Of a DNA stretch of 64,000 nt, positions 1 to 11,838 are shown piece after piece. The notes beneath the pieces were generated by a model. It was not told the DNA's origin. It saw only the letters and a list, made by a program, of their open reading frames with translations, and ran no database searches. The stretch comes from Sisyra terminalis. Taxonomy: Eukaryota; Arthropoda; Insecta; Neuroptera; Sisyridae. Position 1 is the stretch's first letter; the number at the start of each line of letters is the position of its first letter. The stretch is from contig OY292278.1 of NCBI GenBank assembly GCA_958496175.1, forward strand, positions 42,160,001 through 42,224,000, read 5' to 3'. The position numbers and the translations under genes are program-made.

Positions 1-1608
1 AGGAAGATATTGAAAGTTAAAATTAGCTCGTGAAGTGTGTAACTTGGCAGTTCATAATTAAGTTCTCAGAAATTCGTTAGCTTCCGTATTTGAAAGTGGC
101 TGTAATTTGGCTTTCTATCGAATAGTTCATTGGAAAATTTATTAAAGCATTTGGAAAATTATATAAATTTAATGACTTTTCAAGCAAAGCTCCTTTTTAT
201 TTTAATATTTTGATAAATGTAAAATTTATTAATAGATAGTGAAAATCTATGACAACAAAATTAAAAGAGTCACTCATTTAGAAACATTGAAATTTACGGG
301 TAAAAACGATCAAATAGCATAAAGCACTGTACAAATAAAATCCATAAAAACGCAAATATTTAAACATTTTTTTTTGTGATGATATATTTTTAATAGTTTA
401 ATCTTCTTTTTGAATTTATTCAGCGCAATTAATATGTTTCACGGGGAAAATAATATTCATATGAAAACAATGTGTTTAGTGTGATTTTCATGGAATAAAA
501 AAAAAAATTGGGACGTTTTTTTGTAGTGTACAGTCAATTGAATATATTTTCATGTGAATGTTTTGCATAGCTTTTCTTTTGTGATTTTAATTATAGAGAT
601 CCTAATGGACATTTTTGTAACCGTTTTCATTTAAACAATAGTCAATGGGATTTATTTGTATAATAAAACTTCTGGTGGTTTTTCATATTTTGGTGCATTT
701 GAATTAATTTATTTAAATTGATGCTAATGATTATATTACGTTGCAATGCAATATTTAATGTAAATCGTTAAGAAAATTTATATGATAATTTTGCACTGAC
801 ATTTTGTTGAGTATTACACCGTAAAAAGAGCGTACTAATCTCAATCGTTTTTCGTTTGGTTAAAACCAGCTGTAAGGTTGGATACGGTGAAATGCGCATG
901 ATCTTTAAATCAAGCGCTAAACTTAAATGTTTCTTGGGCCAAGAAATATTCAGTTGAGTGGAGAACTTAGCGACGTTAAGTCAAATTCGATTTCTTTGTA
1001 CGAAATCACCATCATATTTATTTCAAACAATATATAAACTTGATTAAAAATTTGGATACTTCTTTCTTTCAAGCATAACTATACTTAATGCAAATTAAAA
1101 CGAAATTGAATGAATATTTTTAAATATTTGGTTTAATTCGCACAGATATTTCAACCAAAAAATTTTTTTATTTCAATTAAATTTTATATAAAATTAAATA
1201 TATACTTGGCTAGAAAGTAGGTATAATTTCTAAAATAAAGGCTGATTTGGTTTTCATTTTATATATTTTATTAAGAACAAATGTACATAATTATAACATA
1301 TTTTTAAACAGAACAAAATATGTAAACTTAAATTATTTAATTAAAAGTATAAGTCCGTACTATATTTAAGAACTTTAAAAACTCCTAGTCCATGCTATAA
1401 AAATACAAATAATCATTTATTAGAATAAAATAAAATATATTTTTATAAATATAACTTTCTTTAATATGAACAGCAAATCCTCGCTGGCTTTCTTTTGACG
1501 TAGGTTTCCAATAATTTTTTTGTTTGACTGATACACCGGCTCGTGGAGGAAAAATAAAAGTTTATAAATATATAAATATTTTCATTTGTTAAAAAATAAT
1601 ATACAAAC

Positions 1609-1678
1609 CTCAAAAACTATCAATTAGATCTTCGAACCCTGGACTCATTAAATATACTTTGACCGCGTCATCAGCCAT
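1609..1678 (-). other. Possible short decayed first exon, minus strand
   Basis: On the minus strand an ATG at 1678-1676 opens a frame reading MADDAVKVYLMSPGFEDL and onward. It is followed by an AG|GT junction at 1609/1608 that resembles a splice donor. The block has better base composition than its surroundings and ends like the start of a SAM-type helix bundle. However, a TGA stop falls just before the donor, caused by a run of five T where four would keep the frame open. I cannot find a second exon downstream. It may be a broken exon, a transposon fragment or chance. Confidence 0.15.
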
Positions 1679-4600
1679 TTTTATAAAATACAATACATGC
1701 AGTAATCGTTCAACACAAATTATCCGCTAATTTTTTTAAAATAAATATTAAAATAAGTTATTACACTTATTAAAACAATAATCTATAAATAGTGTTATAT
1801 ATTTACATGTTAAACCTTAAATGAAAAGCAAAATTCATAGGTTCAAATCGATAATACAGCTTAGAAAACACAGAGGTAAAGTATAGAGGATTCATGTTTG
1901 ATCCCGTATTCGACTCGGCAACCCTATCTCTCTTCAACTCACTTTTTCACTTCAACGACCTAGGTCGGAGCGTGGTCGTTTCAAAACTTCAATATAATTT
2001 CTAATAAAATTAATGAATGACAATTTTAAAACCAAAGAGAGAAGGAGAAGAAGGAATAATTTTTATTTATTGTCGATACTCTTGGATAGTATTTATATTT
2101 TTTTATAAACGGCATGAACAATAATTGACAATAGTGATCCAGCACTATAAAGAACTGTATTGAACATTTCATGTTATACGCATGAGCAACTTAGGTACAC
2201 AAAGATAAACTCCCCTAATTTTGATGTGAAATATGGAGGGGACTTCACTCAACTATACTTACCATTGTTGTGAATGTTTTTGACATTCTATTCAAATACG
2301 CGTGTTTCTTGACACAAGAAATATAAATTTCTTGATTCAAACCGTTTGGGATTGAATAAAGTGAAATAGATTTCCCTAAAGGTAAATTATTCAAACTCCT
2401 ATGGAATTCGACCTCAGAATCAATTTTTTTACAGTGTAGATATTCATGATTAACTTTTGAAATTTCGTAACGGTGCAATTTAAATAGAAAAGCCTACCTA
2501 CTCTGGTTGTAGGTACCAATAAAGCTCTACCTAAATTTACAGTGTATTTGATCTAAGATTCTAAATTCTTTGTATGGTAAGATTCTTTATTCTCATATTA
2601 GATAAAGATATACTTTAGATATTTCTAATATATAGATTTCAACTACTTTAGCTATTTTGTAGAAATGTGTTGAATTTCGGGGGTCGAAATAATGGTCAAC
2701 TCGGGGGTCAACTTCATATGGGTCTCGGTTGTCTACTACTGTATTTAATTTTTTTCTTTGATTATTAATTTTAAAGTAATATTTTAGATCTGTTGGTCAA
2801 AGAGAAAAGTTTTCACGATTGATTAATTTTGGGTTCAAATCATATAAAAGTAAAACTTCCCGTATTTTACGATTTACATTTAACAGATTTAAAAACTAAA
2901 GAATTACTTAAAAAAAATAGGTTTTTTTCCTTTTGATTCAACAAAACTTTGATTTCTTTTATTCTTCTTAAAAATGACCAATTTTCTGATGAAAATTCCA
3001 TGAATAAATATACTGAATTAATCCCTAATTTAACTAAAACAATTTTAGCCAATTAGATTTACCCTATTTTCATAATTTTTCATAATGTTTCAATTTTGAT
3101 AAAAAAAAAATCAGCCCAAATACGAGTAATTTGCTCACCTGTTTAAAACTAATACCAATTGAAAAATTAATTCAAACAATTTAAAAATAATTCAATTCGA
3201 AATAAATAACGTTTCCAAATGGAAATGATGAAATTTTTAATCAAATATTAATGTACTTTTGTTCATTGTCATCACAACTGTGATGGATTTAAACGATTGA
3301 ACGAAGATTGACAATTTAATGAAGTCATTAAATCAAAATCAAATATTTTTATGCTAATTCCCAGCACGAAAACTAAATCACTTCATATTGGATTTGCAAT
3401 CAATGACATAAACTCGGAATTATACGAGAAAGATGCTACATATATCCCTCAACTTCAACCCCAATCGTGCGTTACAATCTTCCTATCAAATCATTGTAAA
3501 TAAGAACGAAAATTGTTTACCAATGAAATATCCAAATTATTTCCCATCAGATTATTCAATTTTTGCTTTAAATGAAACCTTTTTTTTTTTTAGAAACCAA
3601 TGATTAATGAATTTAAGTTATTAAAAAAATGAATTAATTTTTAATCGTTGAGTCTTTCGCATTTCATTTTCCTTCATTTATAAGAAGCACTCCCTTGAAT
3701 CGATAAATATGTTAGAGAATATTTATTTTACTTACCTTAAAAAATAAAAATATAAAAAAGCTCATGCATAAATCGTTTCAAGTCAAATAATGCTAAAGCT
3801 TAATCTACTTTTAATTTACTGATATAATTATATTGATTTAAGAATTGTGTTTACAATTTTAATAAATAGCATTGCCTTTATTTGTAAGGAACAGTATAAG
3901 TTTGTACTTTTCGAGATTGCAGAGCTTTTTTAATTAAAAGCACATGAACGATACGTAATGAAAAAGCTCTCATCTGAAGAAAGTGTATAATTTAAAATTA
4001 AATCTCTTACATAGTTTTATTAACGATATTGTCCTGTTGTAAGACATATATACTTGTTTCTTGATAAAATTCTACTTCAATATTTTTTTTTATGTTTCAC
4101 TGTGAAACAGAATAACCTTAAGATGCGTATGAAGAACATTCAGGATAGTTAAAAGTAGAAATATAATTGTTTCTTGGCATATAAAAGAAGATCTCGAACA
4201 AAGGGTTGTGATATTCTCAGTTGAATATATAGCTAATAAAAGGAAACACATTCAGTGGTTGTAATCGTATATTCCTTACGGAATCACAAAAGCATGATAA
4301 GCATTTCCAAGATCTGCTTGTGAGATGCGAATTCATAACATTTCAAAGGGTGACATTGAAATTATTTTCCTCTTAATTCCACTACTTACTGTCACATATA
4401 AAGAAATAGAATGGCTCAATTGATGAGCGACGAATTCTTTTTCTTTGGAATTAATACGTTCTCTTGGTAAAGTTATATAACACAAATTGTACTAGAAGGA
4501 AAATAGAGGAATTGTATTTTGGCAATTCGGCGAATAAATGTCAATAATAATTGATTGCATCTATTAAACGGAATATCCACACTGAAGTGATCGTTTATAA

Positions 4601-5149
4601 ACTTTTCTTTTCTTTAATAAATCTTAAATGCTTCAAAGAATAAGATCATATTTTTCCTTTTTTCTCGCTTTTCATTCAATGCTTATTAAAATATAAGAAA
4701 AATTTCCTAATAAAATCAGTTTCCAATGTCATTCCTCTTCTTTTTCAGCCCTATTTACTATGAGTTCATCATTTTGGTCTCTATGTACTAATTTCTCTCT
4801 TTTAAATCTTTAGTGACCATTGCTGGTTCAATTGAATTCATTGAAGTCGAAAAATCCATGAAGTACAAATTTTTAACCATCATTACTTATAAATTTAATA
4901 ATTAAATTTAAAATTTAAATGACTAAAAATAAATGCTATTTTTGCATAGCACAGCGTTTTGGTGAAGGTTTCACATTCATTAGGTGGATACTACTAACCG
5001 AAGATAGTCTTTAATAATTGGTACTTAAAAAATCAAAATCCTTGCCAAAACTTTATGGTATACACAAAAATACATTTGCTGAAACCCTTAAACGGCATAA
5101 ACCCCTTATTTTCTTAAGAAAATAAAGAAATAATCCCAAAATTTTCACC

Positions 5150-6850
5150 GTATTACAATATTGTGCATAAAGTGCAGGAGCACAACCTAGCTACTTCAAT
5201 TCTACCCCCCTTCATTTATCTTTTCTCACTATTATGAGTTCAAATCGAAAAAACTCTATATTTCTTTGAAAATAAGCCCTACTTTCGGTCCTCATTTTTT
5301 GATTATTTTCTTTATTGGGGAATCACTTAAGAATCCAATTTTTACAAGCACTTCATGAAACCAGTTGTTAACGATGAAGAACGTTAGCCATGGACAAAAT
5401 AGAAGACAATCGTTTAGTACCAAGTCCAAACTATTAGTTAAATGTGTAAAAAATTATTCACCAAATTCCTGGAACTTCAAAGTCATGTGAAATCTGGGAG
5501 TCTTATTGAAATACAATACTTCTTCTATTGGATCTTTGCTGGATAATTTTTGTTTATACTTGATCCAATTTTGGACAAAAATGACCTAAAATAAGCTTTT
5601 GATTATTGGACAACAAATCATGGTACACGATAGTCTTCCAGTGCTATAAGCTCTCTTTCTTTTGTCCTTCCATTCCTATATATTTGACCTCCATACCTAT
5701 GTTCTAGATATGCTGCTTGAGGTAATGATTCCCAGTGTGATCCTTTATATTGTTTCTGGGATTTTTTTCTGTTCCACTTTTACTTGAACTTTTAGTAGTT
5801 TATTTTCTCCAGAGTTCCTAGCCATATATTGACTTTACTACCTGTCAGATTATCATGTATGCTAAGTTCTAGAAAATATTACTTTCCGATAAAAGTATAT
5901 TTGGTATCCCAAGCTACTCCAATTGTAGTAGAATTGGTTAATTTAAATAATTATTGTGCATACATTTCAGTTACATCACTTTGCTACTTCAATTCTTTCC
6001 CCAATTCATTAATTATGAAATCAAATTGAAAAGGCTTATACTTCATCAAAAATAATCCCATTTTTCGGTCCAAATTTTTAAGTCATTTCCTTTATTGGTG
6101 AATTGTCAAGGTACCAAATTTTTACAAGCACTTTTTAAAACCAATTTTGAATGACCAAGTTTGTTTGTCAAGGATAAAACAGAAAACAATCGCTTGGTAC
6201 CAAGTCCAAATTATAAGTTGAATAAAGAGGAGACTTTTCACCAAATTCCTGGAACTTTAAACTTGGGAGAAATCCGATGAGAAGTCCGGATGAATTTGGG
6301 AGCCATAAAGGTTCACCAATATAGAAATTGGGCCAAAAAAGGATCCAAAAGAGGGATTATTTTCCAAGAAGTATATAACACCTTTTCTACTGCAAAATTC
6401 TAGCCTTTGTTGGCCAATTTCTACTTAAAAGTGATTCAATTTTGTACAAAAGAGGTCTAAAAAAAGTATTTGATTTTGCACAACAAAGTAAGGTAAACGA
6501 TTTACTCGTGTTTTCAATGTTAACAGCTCTTTTGCCATTCAACCCCTATAGATTTAGTGATATCTTTCATATTTACTTTTCCTGTTGAAGATATGCTACT
6601 GTAGGTAATAAGGTGCCTAGTTAGCTTCTTTATATTATGTGGAAGATTTTCCTCTGGTATATTAGCGTTTCAATTATAAGAAGTTTCATTTTATTGCATT
6701 TCCTAGCCATTTATTATTAATTCTACTTTTAAGTTTATCATGTGTGCTTAATTCTTGAAAATATAACTTTTCAATGAAAGAATATTTGCTATCCCAAGTT
6801 ATTCCAATTGTGGTTGAATAGGATATTTTAAATCGAAGAAAAGAGACTTA
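5150..6850. repeat. Diverged tandem duplication, two units of about 0.8-0.9 kb
   Basis: Two consecutive units align along their whole length, roughly 5150-5964 and 5965-6850. Matching landmarks include 'ctacttcaattct' at 5191 and 5980, 'tttttacaagcac' near 5340 and 6120, 'ccaaattcctggaact' near 5461 and 6241, and 'atatttg.tatcccaag' near 5897 and 6781. The units differ by many substitutions and small indels, so the duplication is old. A further partial copy in inverted orientation lies at about 17815-18085, which shows this is a dispersed repeat and not only a local duplication. No coding capacity is visible. Confidence 0.75.
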
Positions 6851-8060
6851 TATTGAAGTTCAATTCCATGTTAAAAATGTAAATAAAGTTTGGGCTTTTG
6901 TGATGGCGAATTTCAAAGCTTCTGTTAGCCAATCGCTAGTGATCATTGTGTAAACTTACCTTTGGTAAGGTAATATAAAAGAAAGTATTCCAATTCTGCA
7001 ATACCAAATGGGAAATGTGTCAAGATTTAAGTTTAAATTACAATCTCAAATCAGTATTTTTACTGTATAATCCCAAATAGCCTGAGGAAAAGAAATATTT
7101 GAAACTGAGAATAATGGAATAATATTCCAAAGGATTGATTCCAAAGAGTATGGAAATTGAAATGAGACTTAAAGCTTTATTAGTCGATTATCTAAAAATA
7201 TTTTCCCTTCTTTATATTTCCTTCTTTTCCTTCTACATTTCCTAAACAGTCATCATTATGTATTTCATTATCTGTATATCAAATTCTTAAAAAATAGATT
7301 TGGGAAAATGATTTCCTGTATTTAAGAGGGTCTACTTACTGTACTCTTTACAGTACCTTAGAAAATTGTCACTTACGGTTATTAAATAATGATTCTACTT
7401 AAATCCAGTAGAATTTAGTAAATAACGAAAATAAAAGGAAAATAGTTTTTTTGGAAAAACATTATTTTTTTTTTAATTAAGTTTATATATTCGACAATTC
7501 TTTTACATTTTTTTTATTTTTGGATGCTTCTGTAGTTGAAGTTTGGTACTGGAAACAAGAAGGAATAACTTTGTTATTAAAAAAACTTTCCTTACCAGCA
7601 ATCCCCTGATTAAAATACTGGTTACTGGATGAAAGAATACCTCCTAAGTTTCTGTAGTTTTGTTTCTATGATATTTAATTGAGGGTGGAAAAAAATTTCA
7701 TTGATTAATTTTTTGTTAACAATTTTGCAAGCTCTTGGTTTCTGGTTTCAATAAATTACAGAAGATTAAGGACAAATTAACGAAAAAAGAGAGAATGAGA
7801 AAAAACAGAGACGAACAATCTTAGTACATGAGCTTAATGAAAATGACAAATTTTTTAAATTGTCATCACGAACGTTCTATTTGCCATTCGTACATTGTGC
7901 TAAAATTTTAATTAAAATCGATTTCCAACTGTCTATATATGCTGGAAATATTTGCAACGGCCATAAAGTTTATGACTGGAACATTGCAAGATTCAATTAA
8001 AATTACTCGAAATTGACGGGGGATGAGTGGGCACGATAATGATTTTTATTTTTCTTGGAA

Positions 8061-8071
8061 TTTTTCAGCAG
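8061..8071 (+). promoter_or_regulatory. Tandem (NAGNAG) splice acceptor of the GPCR exon
   Basis: A T-rich tract (8042-8066) leads into 'cagcag' at 8066-8071. Either AG, ending at 8068 or at 8071, could be used. Both choices keep the same frame and differ by one glutamine immediately before the helix-7 sequence T-M-V-V-S-Y-A-V-C-H. The apparent ATG at 8027 lies in the intron side and is unlikely to be a real start. Confidence 0.65.
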
Positions 8072-8356
8072 ACAATGGTTGTTTCGTATGCGGTGTGTCA
8101 CATGATGGGAATGTCTTCGGCCTGTTCCAATCCATTGCTGTACGGATGGCTCAATGACAACTTCCGGAAAGAGTTTAAGGACATCCTGTGCCGTGCTGGG
8201 GCGCCACCTGGTGGCTCAATTAACGATCGCGAGCCAACACTGGCGCCACCTCCGTTTCGCAATCGTAAGTTAGAAGGCACGACTATGACAACGACCGAGA
8301 ACGGACATCCGTTGCATACGTTTGAAACGGAAATGTCCGTTTTGACTAAATGCTAG
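8069..8356 (+). CDS. NPFR: Terminal exon of a neuropeptide F/Y-type receptor GPCR
   Basis: This exon encodes about 95 residues: transmembrane helix 7, helix 8 and the cytoplasmic tail of a rhodopsin-family receptor. Helix 7 carries the N-P-L-L-Y version of the NPxxY activation motif, preceded by CHMMGMSSACS. It is followed by helix 8 (GWLNDNFRKEF) and a cysteine (DILCRAG) in the usual palmitoylation position. The tail is Pro/Gly- and Thr-rich and ends SVLTKC before TAG at 8354-8356. Insect short-NPF receptors usually have CYNP and AWLNENFRKEF here, so the CSNP/GWLND form points to the NPF (NPY-like) receptor; that assignment is from memory. Such receptors couple peptide signals for feeding and stress to G proteins at the neuronal membrane. 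The exon is far more G/C-rich than its flanks and shows no lesion. Earlier exons lie outside the window. Confidence 0.72.
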   Translation, partial: QTMVVSYAVCHMMGMSSACSNPLLYGWLNDNFRKEFKDILCRAGAPPGGSINDREPTLAPPPFRNRKLEGTTMTTTENGHPLHTFETEMSVLTKC

Positions 8357-9743
8357 AAAACAAAAACAATTTCCCAATAATCCAACAAGCATGAAGAAAA
8401 CATTTTATTGCATGTTTACAAAACATAATATTTAAATATCAACCCCTAAAGAAGCATAATATATATAAAAAGGATTCCCAAACTTTTTTTATTACAATAG
8501 AAAAGCTTCGGGAGCTTTACGAAAAAAATACAACATGCACTTTAACATAAAAAAGAAGCTTAAAAAGTCTTCAAAGGCTTTCAAAAATCCCATAGCTGTA
8601 ACATTTAACAATACTTAAACTTAACAATATGACATAAAAGTAACGTAATTATTCCAAAAAAAAAACTTCTAAATTTAAGCAGCTTTTTATGTTGCAAAGC
8701 ATATCATTTATGAAATATATTTATAAAATTCACATTGTTTTTCAAGGAAAGGTAAGTTTTCTTTTTTTTTCGTTTTTGGAAGACTGAAAAATGCATTTGA
8801 CTGCATGATAAAGAGCTTTTATTTTCGTTACACTGATAATATAATAAAATTACAAGAGAAGACTTTGGAGAAATGTTCGATTCACATTTTCACAATTGCA
8901 AAAAAAAACGAGAGAAAATTTAATCAAATTCAAACATATTTTACGTTAAACGAAGCATGTAATTTTCAAAAATTTTAATTTCATTTTTGTTTGCATTTCG
9001 CTGACTCCAAAGTTAGTGTAACATAAAAATATTGAATTAATGACAATGCAAATTTTATTAAAACCAAATAAAAATCCATTGTTTTCATCAATTAAGTCGG
9101 AAAATCTAATTAAAATGATGATCTCGCAATCTAATAAACATGCACCTAATGCGAAGCAAATTATAAGAAATTCATAAATTAAATTTGAGGAAAAAATAAG
9201 CAGAAGAAAGTCTTATTGATTATTTAAATATTCCTCCCCTAACATCTTCTTTAAAATATGTTCCTTTCGTGATATAATCTACTTAACATTTTATCAGGAA
9301 ATTCATAAAAAATATTTTCTATTGGCCTAATACGTCTTCTGATTACTTAGAAATTCCTCAAGAAATTTGTTTCGGAATCGAAATAGGAATCTTTAGATTG
9401 AAAAATCTTAATTTCAATTTCATTCGGGTCGAATAAGTTTCATGAAACATCAACCACCTGTTTCTCCCATAAATGCAAAAATCCATAAGGAAATCCCTTA
9501 ACTTCGTTTGATATCAATCATAAGCTGCCTGCTTAGTAATGATAATGGAACCATAATGGAACCACATTTATGTATGGTTTTACTTAACTATGGATTAATT
9601 TTGTTGCTTCGAAAAGAAGAAGATTATACTTATAAAAATTTTAAAGAAAGTTTACTTATTATTTTGGGGAACAAAATAAATTATTCGAAAGAATAAGATT
9701 GGGAATTATGGCTTAAATTTTGTTTAGTCGAATCGTTTACTGT
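8357..9743 (+). other. 3' UTR of the GPCR gene, then featureless DNA
   Basis: The sequence after the stop codon is A/T-rich. The first good AATAAA polyadenylation signal I see on the plus strand is at 8843-8848 (in 'ataataaaat'), which would give a 3' UTR of about 0.5 kb; weaker alternatives occur later (near 9066). The rest up to 9743 shows no recognisable gene or repeat. A 62-codon open frame at 9508-9696 looks like chance. Confidence 0.4.
8843..8848 (+). promoter_or_regulatory. Candidate polyadenylation signal (AATAAA)
   Basis: This is the first AATAAA downstream of the GPCR stop codon on the coding strand. In such A/T-rich DNA the hexamer is common by chance, so only position supports it. 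Confidence 0.3.
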
Positions 9744-9870
9744 GTATAAAATATATATAGAATATATTGCGGTCTAATTTATGTAGTATATTTAAGTATA
9801 ATAATATATAAAAATCATACCATTAACATAAATTTGAACAGAAGTTCAAACAAAAATATTTGTGACGTAT

Positions 9871-9917
9871 TGCCTAGATACGTATTTCGATTGCCAAGCA
9901 ATCTTCCTCAGTGGTCA
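9871..9917 (-). ncRNA. Hammerhead-like motif, family A copy 1 left arm
   Basis: This is the mirror of the motif at 10019-10065. The core CTGAGGA, stem II (GATTGC with GCAATC, loop TTG), GAAA and the self-complementary stem III ATACGTAT followed by C are all intact. One base of stem I is changed (TAGG in place of TGGG on the 3' side), breaking one pair. Confidence 0.5.
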
Positions 9918-10018
9918 TCAAGTAGTTTGGATCACTTCGTAACTGCTTTGTGAAGATTCACGTAACTGATTGTGGTGAATCATCACAAAGCAGTTACCAA
10001 GTGATCCAAACTACTTGA

Positions 10019-10065
10019 TGACCACTGAGGAAGATTGCTTGGCAATCGAAATACGTATCTGGGCA
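10019..10065 (+). ncRNA. Hammerhead-like motif, family A copy 1 right arm
   Basis: Read in order: stem I 5' strand TGACCA (10019-10024), core CTGAGGA (10025-10031), one extra A (10032), stem II GATTGC/GCAATC with loop TTG (10033-10047), GAAA (10048-10051), stem III ATACGTAT (10051-10058), cleavage base C at 10059, and stem I 3' strand TGGGCA (10060-10065). Stem I pairs as CCA/TGG, an A.G mismatch, then TG/CA. The core fits the type-I hammerhead rule CUGANGA...GAAA...NUH. Stem III has no loop but is a palindrome, so folding in trans between two copies would be needed. The extra base before stem II resembles one known in a chrysanthemum viroid hammerhead (recalled, not checked). Confidence 0.6.
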
Positions 10066-10116
10066 ATACGTCACAAATATTTTTATTTGAACTTCTGTTC
10101 AAATTTATGTTTATGG

Positions 10117-11266
10117 AAAAAATCAAAATAAATTCTGGAAAAAATCTTATTTTGATCGAATCATTTAGCTTTTTAACGCTTATAAAATATTCTGCAAAGA
10201 AAATGAAAAAAAAAAATGCAAGAAAATTTGCTATATTCCAGAAGTCAGTCAAAAATTCTAAGGTTTATAAGTAGTACCCCTTGCTACACCACTAACTACT
10301 AAATGGGTTAATATGAGACCCGATTTTTTTTTTATCAAAAATAAGCTTTCATTATTTCTACAAGGAAATACATATTTAATGAAAAAAATTCCCTTGATTA
10401 ACTAAATATTTTTAATATCTTTCTAATAAATTGTGGAAACCATGCTAAAAACATTGTTCATCTTATGATCAAAACTCATTAACAAGTCATTTTTGAAGAT
10501 CTTGGTTAGATGTTAATTACTGCTCAACAAGTGCGTATTTCATCGATGAAATCAAGGTAAAACCAGAAGGAACCAAATCTGGAAAAAAAAAATCAAATGC
10601 AAAAGTATTTCCTAACAAAATACCTCCATCATATCTTCCCTGTCATTTTTCAATTAGGCCAGGGGAATTACCATGCGGAATGATCAATTATTTTGGTATT
10701 TTGGCCGTTTATTGCTCTAAAGTCTAGGTTAAAACTACTATTGTAAGTTATCGTTGTGTAATACCACCATTTTCATTCATCAACTCTTACAATTCTATAT
10801 CTTTAAGCTTTATCAAATATCTTCCATATTCTTCGTTCTTCACGTCGGTATCCCAATTTTTAATTCTTTAAAACCCCTAAAAACATTAAAATTTCCTAAA
10901 AGTATGCTTAAAATAAGCTTTGACGACCATTTGATGCAGTTTTCGCAACAGTTTTTGCGTAAATGATAATAAAAAACAATGCTGTAAATTGTGCTTTTTC
11001 GGCACAAAGCTTAACATGTGCAATGCTTTTAAAAGTGATGAAGTCGTTGCAAATTTACATTTTTGCGAATTGAGAATCAATTATTAATATTAAAAGAAAA
11101 AAATGACTATTAAAAACGCATCTTTTTTCAATCCTTTGAATAAAATTTTATCGGGCAGATCTCAATCAAGATGAGAAAATATCGACTTTTAGAAACAGTT
11201 GTTAGGGGACAATTTCTTTTAAAGTTATTTTTTATTGGAGAAAATTAAATGATTTTGAGGATAATT
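10117..11266. other. No recognisable feature
   Basis: I see only A/T-rich sequence with short chance open frames on both strands (for example 10754-10966 plus and 10886-11080 minus, which overlap each other). No repeat, RNA gene or coding signature was found. Confidence 0.5.
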
Positions 11267-11373
11267 TGAACCGTTTATTCTGAAAGTGAGTTAAGTCCAT
11301 TTCAAGGAACATAAGATACTAAGAAGGAGGGAATAATTGCTGTTTTTGTTAGCTAAAATGAAACCAGTAATCT
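11267..11373 (+). mobile_element. Left part of a small MITE, truncated
   Basis: The sequence starts TGAACCGTTTATT and matches the left half of the complete MITE at 59634-59893 ('gaaagtgagttaagtcc', 'agatactaag.aggaggg', 'gtttttgtta'). It stops where the foldback arm at 11374 begins, so the arm inserted into or replaced its right half. The same 'tccatttcaagga' run is present, but the stretch 'acaatccctgtagtgtt' found in the other copy is missing. Confidence 0.65.
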
Positions 11374-11838
11374 GGCTAGCTCTATTTCACTGTTTTTTTA
11401 ATATTTACCATCTTTAGTAGCCAGCAACCCTTATTTGCGGCCAGATTTAATTAGGCACCCGTATATCATAATAATGAGAAAAAAAAATAGCTTTAATTTG
11501 ATATATAAATCATAAATACACGTTATGAACGCAAAAAGGGCCCAAAATTATACCTGTTTACACCTGGCTGCGAAGAGGTGCGATCAAGTGCGCAACGGCA
11601 ACCTTGACTTTTCAAAGTTTTTATATATATTGCCGTGAAGTGGACGATATTTTATTTTAAAAACAAATCAATTAAATTTTTGCGAAAAATCAATTAACAA
11701 TAATTTAATTAAAAATACTAGCGGCCACATTTTGATAGGCAACCTAGTAGATATTTATTCTCCTGATGATAAATATGCGTAAAAATTAGATTTTTAGCAT
11801 AAACTCGATCACTACACTTTTCTGCAGTGGGATCCTAG
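11374..11838 (+). repeat. Solo arm of the 1.3-kb foldback element
   Basis: This roughly 465-bp block is a solo copy of the outer arm of the foldback element at 23568-24873. It has the same orientation as that element's right arm. Landmarks are 'gccagcaacccttatt', 'ggccagatttaatta', 'aaaagggcccaaaat', 'gcgaagaggtgcg', 'gcggccacattttgat' and the end 'ctgcagtgggatccta'. Its existence outside a palindrome means either that the partner arm was lost or that single arms also move. Confidence 0.8.

Larger units (their letters stand above)
1..8068 (+). other. Presumed intron or 5' flank of the GPCR gene
   Basis: This stretch lies upstream of the terminal GPCR exon. That exon begins at transmembrane helix 7 with a splice acceptor and needs upstream exons. 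I see no segment here encoding helices 1-6 and no convincing coding block, so it is probably one long intron whose donor lies outside the window, though a small exon could be missed. It is strongly A/T-rich with many homopolymer runs. The only structure I can support is the diverged tandem duplication at about 5.15-6.85 kb and a doubtful short exon-like block at 1609-1678 on the minus strand. Confidence 0.5.
9744..10116. mobile_element. Palindromic element, hammerhead family A, copy 1
   Basis: The core 9820-10116 is a near-perfect inverted repeat: two arms of about 130 bp around a short centre with the repeated motif 'atcacaaagcagttac'. The left side continues a further 75 bp or so ('tagaatatatt.cgg' to 'aaaaatcatacc') in all family copies. 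Copies lie at 17085-17349 and 39575-39792. Both arms carry a hammerhead-like motif, pointing towards the element's ends. There is no open frame worth naming; overlapping frames on both strands simply reflect the palindrome. I infer a non-autonomous element, probably derived from Penelope-type terminal repeats because of the ribozyme motif. Confidence 0.75.

Noticed and set aside
8098..8280. Minus-strand open frame opposite the GPCR exon
   Set aside because: It is a shadow of the plus-strand coding exon.
9983..10274. Overlapping open frames on both strands
   Set aside because: They lie in the family A palindrome and continue into A-rich flanks; both-strand openness follows from the inverted repeat.
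11763..11790. CTGATGA in the foldback arm as a hammerhead core
   Set aside because: No stem II hairpin or GAAA follows at a suitable distance.
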